This document shows, one piece after another, positions 25,473 to 35,144 of a DNA stretch of 64,000 bases. Position numbers and translations under genes: made by a program. The DNA is from Pseudomonas sp. 10-1B (lineage in GTDB: Bacteria > Pseudomonadota > Gammaproteobacteria > Pseudomonadales > Pseudomonadaceae). Within the stretch, counting starts at the first letter, position 1. Each line of letters begins with the position of its first letter. The stretch covers positions 1-64,000 of the forward strand of contig NZ_JYKS01000005.1 in NCBI RefSeq assembly GCF_000935045.1. The letters run 5' to 3'. Below the pieces are notes generated by a model that was not told where the DNA came from, searched no databases, and saw nothing but the letters and a program-made list of their open reading frames with translations.

Positions 25473-28190
25473 TTACGCCAGCAGCCCCAAGGATTTGGCT
25501 TTGGCCACCGCCTGTGTACGCCGCTCCACCCCAAGCTTGCCGTTGATGTGGCTGGCGTGGGTTTTCACGGTGTGCAGTGAAATGAACAGCCGCTCGCTGA
25601 TCTGCTGGTTGGAACAGCCTTGGGCAATCAGCTCGAGCACGGCCAGCTCGCGGCCACTCAGGGCCTCGCCGCTAGCCGTGCTGGCGCTTGGCATTTGCGG
25701 CAGGCGCTTGAGCAGCTCTGCCTGCACCGGGCAAGCGGCCCTTGCCTGCAACTGCTCGTGAAGCCACTGGGGATGCTTCTCCAGCAAAAGCTGGAACGGT
25801 TGCAACACGCCGCCATGGGCCGCTTCCAGCAACCTTGGCAACAACTGCACGGCCTGCCCTTCCCGGCCTTCGCTCAGCAACAAGGCAAGCCACTGGCACA
25901 GGGCGCTGACGGTGAGCATCATGCCGCCACTGGCCTGGCCGCGTTCGACCAGGCCAGCCAGGCGTTGAGCGGCGTCGTCGCAACGCGACTGGATACGTTC
26001 GAGCAACGCTTGCTGCAACTCGATGTGCATCGGCAGCAGCGGGTGGAACTCCGGTGCTGCCGCCGGTTGCTCGCCGCCATAGGTCTGGCCCAGGCGCAGC
26101 AGCCATGACTCGGCCAGGTCGGTGCGCCCCTGGGCTAGCCACAACTCGCATTTGACCAGGGTGATCATGGCCAGGTAATAGACCGGGGGGACGTCCCAGA
26201 TATGCATCAGCCGCTCGGCCTCGGCCAGCTCGGCAAAGGCCTCGGCAAAGTGCCCTTCCCGGCCATCGAGCGTAGCGATCACGCAGTGCCCGATGAGCAC
26301 GCTGATGTCCCGACAAGCCCGCGCCTCGCCCAGCCCCGCGCGCAAGCGCGCACGGCCCTGGGCCGGCTGCAGGCGCGCGACCAGCAGGTAGCCTTCGTAA
26401 AGCATCAGGCGGGCGCGTACGGCATACAGGCGCTGTGCCGAAAGCCCCTGCAAGCGTTGCAGCCCCTCGCGCACTTCATCCAGCGCCCGCAAGACCTCGC
26501 CACGGGCGTGCAGCACCCGTGCCCGGTCGTAATGGGCCAGGGCCTCGAACAACGGGTTGCCGACACGCTGGGCCAGCTCCAGCGCCTCGCGGTTCCAGCC
26601 ACGGGCCCGCCAGAAGTCGCCATCGGCAATGGCCAGGTTGGACAACGTCGACAAGCACACCAGACGTTGGCCGTAACGCTTGCTTGGCAGGCTCTGCAGT
26701 GCTTCACCGCAATAGGCCAGGGTGCGCTCGCGGTCACCACGGCCACGGGCGATTACACCACTCAGCGCCAGCCACTGGGCCAGCATGGACTTTTGCGCGG
26801 TCGCCGAGGGTGCCGGCAGAAAACGGCTGAGGTAACCCGCCAGTTCCTCGGCCGCGTCCAGCTGGCAAGCCAGGCCCAATGCCCAGCTGTACAGCACGAT
26901 CAGGCGTGGCGTGCTGATCAGTAGGCTTTCGGGCAGGTCCATCTTCCAGCGCAGCAACATGCCGACGTTCTGTTCGGCCAGCAGCTGCTCCTCGGACAGG
27001 CTCTGCACCAGGCCGGCAGCGACATCGAGGTGGCCGGCACGCAGCGCCTGCTCCACCGCCTCGTCCAGCAGGCCCTGGGTTTCGAACCAGCGGCAGGCAC
27101 GCAGGTGCAGGCCGGCCAGCGGTTCGCTGGCCTGGCGGCTGCGCAGCAGGTCGGAGAACAGGTGGTGATAGCGGAACCAGTGGCCATGTTCGTCCAGCGG
27201 CACCAGGAACACCTGGTGTGCCTGCAGGAAGCGCAGGATTGCGGCACTGTCGTGACGGCCACGCAAGGCATCGCACAATGGGGCGCAGAAGCGCTCCTGG
27301 CAGGCCGTGTCGTACAGAAAGGCCTGTACGTCGGCGGGCAGCATGTCGATGACTTCTTCAAGCAGGTAGTCGCGGATCAGGCCCTCACCACCATGCAAGG
27401 CCTGGGGCAAGGCCTGCTCGTCAGCGGACTCGCTGGCCGCCAGCTGCCAGAAGCGCAACCCGGCCACCCAGCCATCGCTGCGCTGGATCAGGTTGTCCAG
27501 AGCCTGGCCGCGCAGACCGGTGGGCTGGCGGCCGATCACCGCCAGGGATTCCTCGGCGGTCAGGCGCAAATCCTGTTCGTTGAGTTCGGCCAGTTGCCGC
27601 GACAGGCGCAGGCGCGCCAGATGCCAGTCCGGGCGCTGGCGGCTGGTGACCAGCAACACCAGGCCGGCGGGCAGATGGTTGAGAAAGAACTGCAGGCAAC
27701 GGTCGAGCACCGGCCCCTGGGCCAGGTGATAGTCGTCCAGCACCAGCAGCAAAGGGGTATCGGCTTGCAGGTACAGCGCCAGTTCGTCGAGCAGGCCATC
27801 GAGCCATTCTTCGAAGGCGAACGGCTGGTGGCGCTGGCGCATTTTCAGCAGGCCCATGGCCTGGCCGCCCAACGCCGGGCAGTACTGCTGCAGGCCTTCG
27901 AGCAGGCGTTCGAGGAAGCGGCCTGGGTCGGCATCTCGTTGGCTCAGACCCAGCCACAGACTACGCCAGTGCTCGGGTAGCGCTTCGCAGAATTCGATGG
28001 CCAGGGAGCTTTTGCCGAACCCCGCCGCGGCATTGACCAGCAGCAAGCGCCCGCCAAGGCCGGCTTGCAGACGCTGACACAGGCGTGGGCGCGGCACATG
28101 GCCGTCTGGCAACGGCGGCCGGAAGAAACGCCCGTCCAGCAGGCCCACGGCCTGGCTGGCGAATCCATGCGTACGGGACAGATCTATCAT
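25473..28190 (-). CDS. MalT-type LuxR-family ATP-dependent transcriptional regulator
   Basis: A 905-residue STAND-class activator. An N-terminal NTPase module has the Walker A AAAGFGKSS (residues 54-62) and Walker B LLLVLDDYH. A long helical-repeat sensor region follows (about 350-830). The C-terminal LuxR HTH reads LSGRELAVLELIAQGCSNQQ and continues with SLHTVKTH. AlkS and MalT share this architecture and need ATP and an inducer to activate. It is directly upstream of the DUF1329/DUF1302 genes on the same strand and is likely their activator. The same regulator-DUF1329-DUF1302-acyl-CoA ligase order in P. putida has been linked to fatty acid or ester use. Confidence 0.9.
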   Translation of the reverse strand: MIDLSRTHGFASQAVGLLDGRFFRPPLPDGHVPRPRLCQRLQAGLGGRLLLVNAAAGFGKSSLAIEFCEALPEHWRSLWLGLSQRDADPGRFLERLLEGLQQYCPALGGQAMGLLKMRQRHQPFAFEEWLDGLLDELALYLQADTPLLLVLDDYHLAQGPVLDRCLQFFLNHLPAGLVLLVTSRQRPDWHLARLRLSRQLAELNEQDLRLTAEESLAVIGRQPTGLRGQALDNLIQRSDGWVAGLRFWQLAASESADEQALPQALHGGEGLIRDYLLEEVIDMLPADVQAFLYDTACQERFCAPLCDALRGRHDSAAILRFLQAHQVFLVPLDEHGHWFRYHHLFSDLLRSRQASEPLAGLHLRACRWFETQGLLDEAVEQALRAGHLDVAAGLVQSLSEEQLLAEQNVGMLLRWKMDLPESLLISTPRLIVLYSWALGLACQLDAAEELAGYLSRFLPAPSATAQKSMLAQWLALSGVIARGRGDRERTLAYCGEALQSLPSKRYGQRLVCLSTLSNLAIADGDFWRARGWNREALELAQRVGNPLFEALAHYDRARVLHARGEVLRALDEVREGLQRLQGLSAQRLYAVRARLMLYEGYLLVARLQPAQGRARLRAGLGEARACRDISVLIGHCVIATLDGREGHFAEAFAELAEAERLMHIWDVPPVYYLAMITLVKCELWLAQGRTDLAESWLLRLGQTYGGEQPAAAPEFHPLLPMHIELQQALLERIQSRCDDAAQRLAGLVERGQASGGMMLTVSALCQWLALLLSEGREGQAVQLLPRLLEAAHGGVLQPFQLLLEKHPQWLHEQLQARAACPVQAELLKRLPQMPSASTASGEALSGRELAVLELIAQGCSNQQISERLFISLHTVKTHASHINGKLGVERRTQAVAKAKSLGLLA

Positions 28191-28516
28191 GGCCGGCTCG
28201 TTCTGGTTGGAAGACTACGGCGGTATGGATGCTTGCGAGACTAGCGGGTAACGCAGCGCATTTGAAGATGATGGGGACAATTAGGCTGTAAAAGACTACG
28301 ACAAAAAGCAACAACGCTGATGGACAAGGCCTGGGGCGAGGGTTTGGTGGAGTATTCAGCAGATTTATTGCCTGTTCGGGCCTCTTCGCGGGCAAGCCCG
28401 CTCCCACAGGGACCGCGCATTTCCAAAGCTCAGCGCCAAACCTGTGGGCGGTAAATAGAAACGCCCCGGACAAGCCGGGGCGTTCTGGGGATCACACGGA
28501 GTGAATGACGCTCGGA
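28191..28516. repeat. Gene-free gap with REP pair and terminator
   Basis: It holds an imperfect REP pair at 28383-28447 (GCGGGCAAGCCCGCTCCCACAG, and a second arm broken after CCTGTGGGCGG) and the terminator of the DUF1329 gene at 28459-28486. The LuxR regulator's promoter should lie at about 28200-28300, where an AT-rich stretch is seen, but no clear -35/-10 pair was found. Confidence 0.75.
28459..28486 (-). terminator. Intrinsic terminator of the DUF1302-DUF1329 operon
   Basis: On the minus strand the stem ACGCCCCGGCTTGTCCGGGG ends CGTTTCTATTT: an 8-9-bp GC stem with a short loop followed by a T-rich stretch, starting just after the DUF1329 stop. Confidence 0.8.
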
Positions 28517-29881
28517 TCAACGAATACCCGACTGGCGCAATGCCGCAGGCTGGAAGTCAGCCTTGCTGGCGCTGAAGCCGAAGTCGTAGGCCCGCTTCTC
28601 TTCGTTCTTCATGCCCAAGGCCAGGTAGCGGCCCGACTGCAGGTCGTAGATGGTCTCCAGGGTGTACCACGGCACGTCCATGTTGTAATACGGCTGGGCG
28701 TGGGCCTCGGATACGCGCCACAGCTGACCACGGCCGTCGTACTGGTCGATCACCGCGGCCTGCCAGGTGTCTTCGTCGATGTAGAAGTCACGCTTGGCAT
28801 AGATGTGCCGCTGGCCCGGCTTGAGGGTAGCGACCACATGCCAGACGCGACGCAGCTCATAACGGGTCAGGTCCTGGTTGATGTGCCCGGCCTTGAGAAT
28901 GTCGGCGTACTTGAGCTTCGGGTCATCCAGCTTGAAGGCGTTGGAGGCGATGTACATCTCCTTCTTGCCCTCCAGCTTCCAGTCGTAACGGTCTGGCGCA
29001 CCGTTGTACATGTCCAGGTTGTCCGAAGTGCGCAGGCCGTCGGCAGCGGTACCCGGGCCGTCGTACGACACCTGCGGTGCCTGACGCACGCGGCGTTGGC
29101 CGGCGTTGTAGATCCAGGCCTTGCGCGGCTCCTTCACCTGATCGAGCGTTTCGTGCACCAGCAGCACGGTACCGGCCAGCCGCGCAGGCGCGGTCACTTC
29201 CTGCTTGAAGTAGAACAGGATGTTGCCAGGGTTGTTCGGGTCGTAGTCCTTCATCTTGTCGCGGAAGACGAACTGGTCGGAGAAGTACACCAGGCTGTAG
29301 GAGCCGTTCTGCTGCGGCGTGGCCTGGGTCACCAGGCGGCTGACGCTGCCGCCACGGTAGCGGGTGATGTGGTTCCAGATCACTTCCAGACCGCTTTGCG
29401 GGATCGGGAACGGCACGGCCGTGCGGAAGTTGTTCAGGCCGTTGCCGCCTTCGACCAAGGTGGTCTTGGTGGCGTTTTCCTTGATGGCGGCGAACACCTC
29501 GGCGGGTACCGTGGAGCCGCGGTGGGTCTTGAACACCGGGATCCTGAAGGTGTCCGGGTAGCGCTTGAGCATGGCCAACTGGCCCGGCGAAAGCTTGTCC
29601 TTGTACTGGTCGGCGTTCTGCGCGGTGATGGTGAACAGCGGTTTTTCACTGCCGTACGGGTCGGAGAGGAAGCCCTTGCCATCGACACTGCCCGCCGTCT
29701 TCGACAGCGGCTCCCACGGGCCGATCGAGCCATCGGCATTGCCGGCCTTTTCGGCGCCCATCGGGGTCAGGGTGCTGCCCAGCTTGGCCGCCTCGTCGGC
29801 GGATACCGCAGCCATGACGCTGGTCGCCAGCAGGGACAGGCCCAGCACACCGGCTTGCAGCAGACTTCTGGTCTTGTTCAT
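28517..29881 (-). CDS. DUF1329 family exported protein
   Basis: A 454-residue protein with a Sec signal peptide (LLQAGVLGLSLLATSVMA, cleavage before AVSADE). It matches the DUF1329 family, which has an outer-membrane lipoprotein-sorting-like beta fold (LolA/LolB/YtfN-linked type) and nearly always sits next to a DUF1302 gene. Conserved family segments include GPWEPLSK, TAVPFPIPQSGLEVIWNH and the C-terminal YDLQSGRYLALGMKNEE. It starts 25 bp after the DUF1302 stop, in the same operon. The likely role is periplasmic handling of a hydrophobic substrate or export of its partner. No lipobox is present. Confidence 0.9.
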   Translation of the reverse strand: MNKTRSLLQAGVLGLSLLATSVMAAVSADEAAKLGSTLTPMGAEKAGNADGSIGPWEPLSKTAGSVDGKGFLSDPYGSEKPLFTITAQNADQYKDKLSPGQLAMLKRYPDTFRIPVFKTHRGSTVPAEVFAAIKENATKTTLVEGGNGLNNFRTAVPFPIPQSGLEVIWNHITRYRGGSVSRLVTQATPQQNGSYSLVYFSDQFVFRDKMKDYDPNNPGNILFYFKQEVTAPARLAGTVLLVHETLDQVKEPRKAWIYNAGQRRVRQAPQVSYDGPGTAADGLRTSDNLDMYNGAPDRYDWKLEGKKEMYIASNAFKLDDPKLKYADILKAGHINQDLTRYELRRVWHVVATLKPGQRHIYAKRDFYIDEDTWQAAVIDQYDGRGQLWRVSEAHAQPYYNMDVPWYTLETIYDLQSGRYLALGMKNEEKRAYDFGFSASKADFQPAALRQSGIR

Positions 29882-29906
29882 GTCGTGTCGTCCTGGATCT
29901 ATATGC

Positions 29907-31790
29907 TTAGAAGTTCACGCCGAAGCTGAGGGCGACGAAGTCGCGGTCATCCACGGTGGTGTACTTGCCGTCGAAGAAGTTGGTGTAAGAAAGGCTCGCC
30001 GTATAGGTGTTCTGGTATTCGGCGTCCAGGCCCAGGCTGACAGCCTTGCGACCTTCCTCGAAGTTGCCACCTGGGCCTGGCGAGTAACCATCTACGTCGT
30101 GCGACCAGGCCACGCTCGGCTTGAGGTTGACCCCCGCAAACACATCGTTGTAGTCCCAGATGGCGCGAGCGCGGTAACCCCACGAGGTGCTGGTGGTGAA
30201 ACCATCGCTGTTGCAGTTGCGCGACAGGTTGGCGGTAGAGCTGCCCAGGCCAGAGCCACCGATGGTGGAACCGTTGAGCGCGGTACACATGCCACCGGGC
30301 AGTTCGCCAGGGCCGTAGACCGGGTCACGGCCATAACGTACCTTGCTGGTACTTTCCAGGCCGCCGACATGAGTAACACCGACTTCGCCCACCACAGTGA
30401 GGCGGCTGGCGCCCATGACTTGATCGAAGAAGTGGGTGAAGGTGGTCTGGAACTGGGTGATTTCCTTGCGCCGGTAACCGTGCAAGTCCTCACCAGGTGC
30501 CCCCTGGAGCAAGGATGCGTTACCGAACCCGGCCAGCGGCGTGACACCAGCGAACAGGATGTCGGTAGAGTTCAGCTGCACCGGTGCATTGGGGCGATAG
30601 CTAAGCTCGCCGCTCCAGGCGGTACCGGTAGGCAGCGTGGTGGAGAAGCTCAAGCCATACAGGCGGATGTCTTCTGGATACTCGACGAAGTACTGCGAGT
30701 TGCCGGCAATGAGCAGCGGGCGCAGCCCCGATAGCGGCGTTGGCGTCAGGCTATTGGCAAAATCGAACGCAGCCTGGGAGGCGCCGGTCGCACTGAAGAT
30801 CGGCGCACGGCTGTGGTAGTTCATGAAGTACGCACCGAACTCGGTATCCAGCGGCTCGAACATGTAGCGGAACGCCACGCCGAACTGGCCACCGTCGCGA
30901 GCATCGCGATCGGCACCACGCCTTACCAGCACGCCCTCTTCGTTGTAGTTGACGTTGTTGGCAGCAAGCACGCCCCTGGCAAGCGCTGGCAGCCCATTGA
31001 GGGTGCGGCTGCTGCTGAGCACGCGCAGGTTGTCGGTACAACCGTCGGCAATGATGTCCGGCTGGGAGAAGAAGGTGCCGCAGTTGTCGACGACCGTCTG
31101 GTCCCATTCGATCTGGTAGAAGGCCTCGGCCGACAAGTTGTCGGTCAGGCTCTGGGAGATGTAGAACATGTTGACCGGGATCAGGCCTTCCTTGATCTCG
31201 GCCCCCGGGCGACGAAACGCCGACACGTCGATGGGGTTGATCGAGTTGATGCCGCCGCCGATGAAGGTACTTTCACCCCAGCTCACCACCTGCTTGCCCA
31301 GGCGCACCGAGCCCGGCTGATCGCCGATGGAGTAGTTGTGATAGACGAAGGCGTCGAGCAGCTCGGCGCCGGACGACTTGGCGCCCTCCTTGCGATTGGA
31401 ATCGCTGATGTCCTTGAACTCGCGGCCTTCGTCCTTCAGCTCGAAGTCGTACCAGTACTTGCCGCGCACGAACACACCGGTGTCACCATACTTGAGCTCC
31501 AGGTCATGGATACCCTTGAAGATCTTGGAGAAGGTTTCGCCCTTCTTGAAGTTCAGGTGGCCATCGTCGGACGTCTGCGACAGGCCCTTGCCGCCGTTGT
31601 TCACCCCGATCAGGTTCTTGTTGGGGTTGGCAGTCGACCAGCTGGCGCCGATGGAGAGCGAAGAGTCGAACTGGCCTTCGATTTCACCAATGTTGAAACT
31701 GACCGCGAAAGCAGGACTTGCGAGCGTGGAAGCAAGGCTGACGGCCAAAGGCAACTTGGCCCGGCGCCAGAACAGGTTTGCAGATTTCAT
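29907..31790 (-). CDS. DUF1302 family outer-membrane protein
   Basis: A 627-residue protein with a signal peptide (LPLAVSLASTLASPAFA). The rest is a beta-rich, aromatic-spaced sequence ending in a C-terminal phenylalanine (ALSFGVNF), typical of outer-membrane beta-barrels. DUF1302 motifs include FDSSLSIGASW near the N-terminus and LGKQVVSWGESTF. The start at 31790 has GGAGT 7 bp upstream. An in-frame extension to 31988 has no homology. It is first in the operon with the DUF1329 gene. Probably a channel or export barrel for lipids, esters or an associated esterase (inference from family linkage). Confidence 0.9.
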   Translation of the reverse strand: MKSANLFWRRAKLPLAVSLASTLASPAFAVSFNIGEIEGQFDSSLSIGASWSTANPNKNLIGVNNGGKGLSQTSDDGHLNFKKGETFSKIFKGIHDLELKYGDTGVFVRGKYWYDFELKDEGREFKDISDSNRKEGAKSSGAELLDAFVYHNYSIGDQPGSVRLGKQVVSWGESTFIGGGINSINPIDVSAFRRPGAEIKEGLIPVNMFYISQSLTDNLSAEAFYQIEWDQTVVDNCGTFFSQPDIIADGCTDNLRVLSSSRTLNGLPALARGVLAANNVNYNEEGVLVRRGADRDARDGGQFGVAFRYMFEPLDTEFGAYFMNYHSRAPIFSATGASQAAFDFANSLTPTPLSGLRPLLIAGNSQYFVEYPEDIRLYGLSFSTTLPTGTAWSGELSYRPNAPVQLNSTDILFAGVTPLAGFGNASLLQGAPGEDLHGYRRKEITQFQTTFTHFFDQVMGASRLTVVGEVGVTHVGGLESTSKVRYGRDPVYGPGELPGGMCTALNGSTIGGSGLGSSTANLSRNCNSDGFTTSTSWGYRARAIWDYNDVFAGVNLKPSVAWSHDVDGYSPGPGGNFEEGRKAVSLGLDAEYQNTYTASLSYTNFFDGKYTTVDDRDFVALSFGVNF

Positions 31791-32122
31791 CGACGCTACT
31801 CCATGTACTTTTTTGTTATGGCAGTGAGTCCTTTCAAGAACGGCCCGGGCGACCGGTTTGCAGGCTTGCGCCCGCGGCGACACGGCTTGCGCGTGTCGCC
31901 CTCCCCCATTCCTGAAAATCCCCTGGCCCCGACTATAGCCAGCAAGGCACAGGCGCTTGATCCCTCTAAAGTGTGATTTGCGCTCCATGCCGCCAGCTCG
32001 CTGCTATGTTGTCCTGGTTGCGGGCTGGCAGTGCTCAAGGATGGCGCATTTCTGCCATTTGGCAAGGCGCCGGCCCCTCTAGCATGCGGGTCGCGTTCTG
32101 GCGCACACGACCCGCACCGTGG
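31791..32122 (-). promoter_or_regulatory. Gene-free control region upstream of the DUF1302-DUF1329 operon
   Basis: A 332-bp gap between the acyl-CoA ligase stop and the DUF1302 start, both on the minus strand. On the minus strand, GGCTATAGT (about 31943-31935) looks like an extended -10, with a poor -35 (TCAAGC) 17 bp upstream. A weak -35 would suit a promoter that needs a MalT-type activator. No clear operator repeat was found, and no gene is supported here. Confidence 0.4.
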
Positions 32123-33805
32123 CTACAGCGTGGAAAGGAACGCGCTGTTGCTGGCCTGCCACTGGACGATGTCCTGGCGAATGCGTTTCTTGTCGAGCTT
32201 GCCGACACTGGTCTTGGGAATTTCAGTAACAATGGCGATCTGGCTTGGAATCGCCCACTTGTTGATATGCCCTTGCTCGACGAATGGCTTGAGGTGTTCC
32301 TTGAGCGCCTTGGCGTCGATGGCCTGGCCGTCGCGCACCACCAGCAGGGCAAACGGGCGCTCGCCCCACTGCGGGTCGGCAACCCCGACCACCGCCACTT
32401 CGCGTACCGCCGGGTGGCGGCTGACCAGGTCCTCCAGGTCAAGCGAGGAAATCCACTCGCCGCCGGTCTTGATCACATCCTTGATGCGGTCGCGGATGTC
32501 GATGTAGCCCATGCCATCGAGGGTGGCGACATCACCGGTGTGCAGCCAGCCGCCCTGCCACAGCTCTTCGCTCTTTTCCGGCTCCTTGAAGTAGCCCATG
32601 GTCAGCCATGGCGCACGCAGCACCAGTTCGCCCTGGGTTTCACCATCGGCAGGCAGGAAGTTGCCGTCGCCATCGACGATGGCCGCCTCGACCAGAGGCA
32701 CCGGCACGCCGGCCTTGATACGGTAGGTGACGCGCTCATCCTCGCTGCCGGCCTGCAACTCGTCGTTCAGGTGCGCGGCGGAGATCAGCGGGCAGGTTTC
32801 GGACATGCCATACGCCGCCGTCAGCTGGATGCCACGCGCCAGGGCGGCCTGGTACAGCGAACGGTTGAGCGCGCTGCCGCCGATGATGATCTTCCAGCCG
32901 CCGAAGTCCTGGCCTTGGGCGGTCGGGCAGTTCAGCAGCATCTGCAGGATGGTCGGCACGCAATGGGAGAAGGTGACTTTCTCTTCGCGCCACAGCTTTA
33001 CCAGCATGTCCGGCTCGTAGCGCCCCGGGTACACCTGCTTCATGCCGAGCATGGTGGCGGCGTAGGGAATGCCCCAGGCGTGCACATGGAACATCGGGGT
33101 GATAGGCATGTACACATCGTTGCTGCCCAGCAGCCGCACGCTGTCGATACTGCCGGTCACCGAGGCTTCGGCCAGCGTATGCAGCACCAGTTGCCGGTGG
33201 GTGAAGTACACCCCCTTGGGGTTGCCGGTGGTGCCGGTGGTGTAGAAGGTGGTGGCCACCGAGTTCTCGTCGAAGTCCGGGAAATCGTAGCGTGGGCTGG
33301 CTGCGGCGAGCAGTTGCTCGTACTCGCCGACCAGGTTGGGCAACTCGGCGGTCTTGTCCGGGCCATCGGTCAGCAGCAGGGTCTTGTCGACGGTGGTCAG
33401 CTGCCCGGCAATGGCCTGGTAGAGGCCGACGAAGTCGCTGTTCACCAGCACCACGCGGTCTTCAGCGTGGTTCATGGTGTAGAGGATCTGCTCGGGCGAC
33501 AGGCGCACGTTGATGGTATGCACCACCGCACCGATCATCGGGATGGCGAACATGCATTCGAGGTAGCGATGGCTGTCCCAGTCCATCACCGCCACGGTGT
33601 CACCGGCCTTTACCCCAGCTTCGGTCAGCACATTGGCCAGGCGCGCGATGCGCTCGTCGAGCTGTGGATAAGTCAGCCGCAACTGATCGCGGTAGACGAT
33701 TTCGCGGGTCTTTTCATAGCGGCTGCCGGACATCAGCAGGCGTTTGATCAGCAGTGGGTAGGCGTAGGCGCCCTCGGCGGGCTTGATGATGCGGGTCTGC
33801 AACAT
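32123..33805 (-). CDS. Fatty acyl-CoA ligase (medium/long chain)
   Basis: A 560-residue ANL-superfamily ligase that activates fatty acids with ATP and CoA. Visible motifs: the P-loop TTFYTTGTTGNPKGV, AYGMSETCP, GWLHTGDVATLDGMGYIDIR with the hinge RIKDVIKTGGEWIS, and the C-terminal lysine in PKTSVGKLDKK. The length and start (MLQTRIIKPAEGAYAYP) match the acyl-CoA ligase at this locus in P. putida (PP_0763 type). Lying upstream of the DUF1302/DUF1329 pair and their regulator, it suggests the whole module feeds fatty acids from an imported ester or lipid into beta-oxidation. Confidence 0.92.
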   Translation of the reverse strand: MLQTRIIKPAEGAYAYPLLIKRLLMSGSRYEKTREIVYRDQLRLTYPQLDERIARLANVLTEAGVKAGDTVAVMDWDSHRYLECMFAIPMIGAVVHTINVRLSPEQILYTMNHAEDRVVLVNSDFVGLYQAIAGQLTTVDKTLLLTDGPDKTAELPNLVGEYEQLLAAASPRYDFPDFDENSVATTFYTTGTTGNPKGVYFTHRQLVLHTLAEASVTGSIDSVRLLGSNDVYMPITPMFHVHAWGIPYAATMLGMKQVYPGRYEPDMLVKLWREEKVTFSHCVPTILQMLLNCPTAQGQDFGGWKIIIGGSALNRSLYQAALARGIQLTAAYGMSETCPLISAAHLNDELQAGSEDERVTYRIKAGVPVPLVEAAIVDGDGNFLPADGETQGELVLRAPWLTMGYFKEPEKSEELWQGGWLHTGDVATLDGMGYIDIRDRIKDVIKTGGEWISSLDLEDLVSRHPAVREVAVVGVADPQWGERPFALLVVRDGQAIDAKALKEHLKPFVEQGHINKWAIPSQIAIVTEIPKTSVGKLDKKRIRQDIVQWQASNSAFLSTL

Positions 33806-34126
33806 GGGTATCCCTTTTCTGAAAAGCGGGCCGGACAAGTCTGGCAACTACTGTAGTTCGCCAATGTGACGGCTAAATCAGCCAAAGGAATGATTTGCGT
33901 GGCAGAGGTATGAGCGGGCGGGCGTTGACGGGCAGTAACCGCGGGCTAGACACTGCGCTGAGCGGCTTCAGGATTTGTACTGGAGCTCCATGGCCCTTTC
34001 GCGGGTAAACCCGCTCCCACAGGTACTCCACCAACCTTTGGGGTTGTGCAGTACCTGTGGGAGCGGGCGTGCCCGCGAATGGCCACACCGCAGCACCATT
34101 ATCCCGCCCTGCCACCGGAGAACCCC
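33806..34126. repeat. Gene-free divergent gap with a REPIN
   Basis: A 321-bp gap between the divergent acyl-CoA ligase and hydroxypyruvate reductase genes. A REPIN (33991-34084; GCGGGTAAACCCGCTCCCACAG and partner GTGGGAGCGGGCGTGCCCGC) occupies the right side, unusually close to the hprA start. No open reading frame is supported. Confidence 0.85.
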
Positions 34127-35092
34127 ATGCCCAGCCCGCGTCGCGCCGTGTTTCTCGATCACCAGTCCCTGGACCTGGGCGATCTCGACCTCTCGCCCCT
34201 GAAGCAGCAGTTCGACGAGTTCGAGTTGTTCGCCGCCACCCGCCCGGACCAGGTCGCCGAACGCCTGCAGGGCGCCGTTGCCGTGGTCAGCAACAAGGTC
34301 ATGCTCGACGCCGCAGCCCTGGCTGCCAACCCGCAGCTCAAGCTGATCCTGGTGGCCGCCACCGGCACCAACAATGTCGACCTGGTGGCAGCGCGCGCCC
34401 AGGGCATCACCGTATGTAACTGCCAAGGCTACGGCACGCCGTCGGTGGCCCAGCACACCCTAGCCCTGCTGCTGGCCCTGGCCACCCGGTTGTGCGACTA
34501 CAACCAGGCGGTAGCCGACGGACAATGGGCCAAGGCCAGCCAGTTCTGCCTGCTGGACTTCCCAATCGTCGAACTGGAGGGCAAGACCCTCGGCCTGCTC
34601 GGCCACGGTGAACTGGGCGGTGCGGTGGCACGGCTGGCCGAGGCCTTTGGCATGCGCGTTTTGAGCGGGCAGATCCCCGGGCGCCCGGAACGCGCCGACC
34701 GGCTGCCGCTGGACGAACTGCTGCCGCAAGTCGATGCCCTGACCCTGCACTGCCCGCTGAACGAGCACACCCGGCACATGATCGGTGCCCGGCAGTTGGC
34801 CCTGCTCAAGCCCAATGCACTGGTGGTCAATACCGCCCGGGGTGGCCTGATCGACGAACAGGCGCTGGCCGACGCCCTGCGCAGTGGCCACCTGGGGGGC
34901 GCTGCCACCGACGTGCTGAGCGTCGAGCCACCGATCAACGGCAACCCGCTGCTCGGACCCGGTATCCCGCGCCTGATCATCACCCCGCACAGCGCCTGGG
35001 GTGCGGTGGAGTCGCGCCAGCGTATCGTCGGCCAGCTCAGCGAGAACGCCCAGGCCTTCTTCGCCGGGCAACCACGCCGCATGGTCAGCTGA
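34127..35092 (+). CDS. hprA: D-2-hydroxyacid dehydrogenase, probably hydroxypyruvate/glyoxylate reductase
   Basis: A 321-residue NAD(P)H-dependent reductase. The Rossmann motif is unusual, [22 protein letters not shown] instead of the more common GxGxIG. Catalytic Arg (in [12 protein letters not shown]), Glu (in DVLSVEPP) and His (in ITPHSAWG) are all present. The start at [12 protein letters not shown] has a CCGGAG ribosome-binding site. It would interconvert hydroxypyruvate and D-glycerate in the serine/glyoxylate pathways. Close relatives act on 2-ketogluconate or phosphoglycerate, so the substrate is not certain. rsmC follows after 52 bp. Confidence 0.85.
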   Translation: MPSPRRAVFLDHQSLDLGDLDLSPLKQQFDEFELFAATRPDQVAERLQGAVAVVSNKVMLDAAALAANPQLKLILVAATGTNNVDLVAARAQGITVCNCQGYGTPSVAQHTLALLLALATRLCDYNQAVADGQWAKASQFCLLDFPIVELEGKTLGLLGHGELGGAVARLAEAFGMRVLSGQIPGRPERADRLPLDELLPQVDALTLHCPLNEHTRHMIGARQLALLKPNALVVNTARGGLIDEQALADALRSGHLGGAATDVLSVEPPINGNPLLGPGIPRLIITPHSAWGAVESRQRIVGQLSENAQAFFAGQPRRMVS

Positions 35093-35144
35093 GCCCGGCG
35101 CCCGCCTCTGCTACACTGCGCCACTTTTTCAGGAGGCGTCGTCC

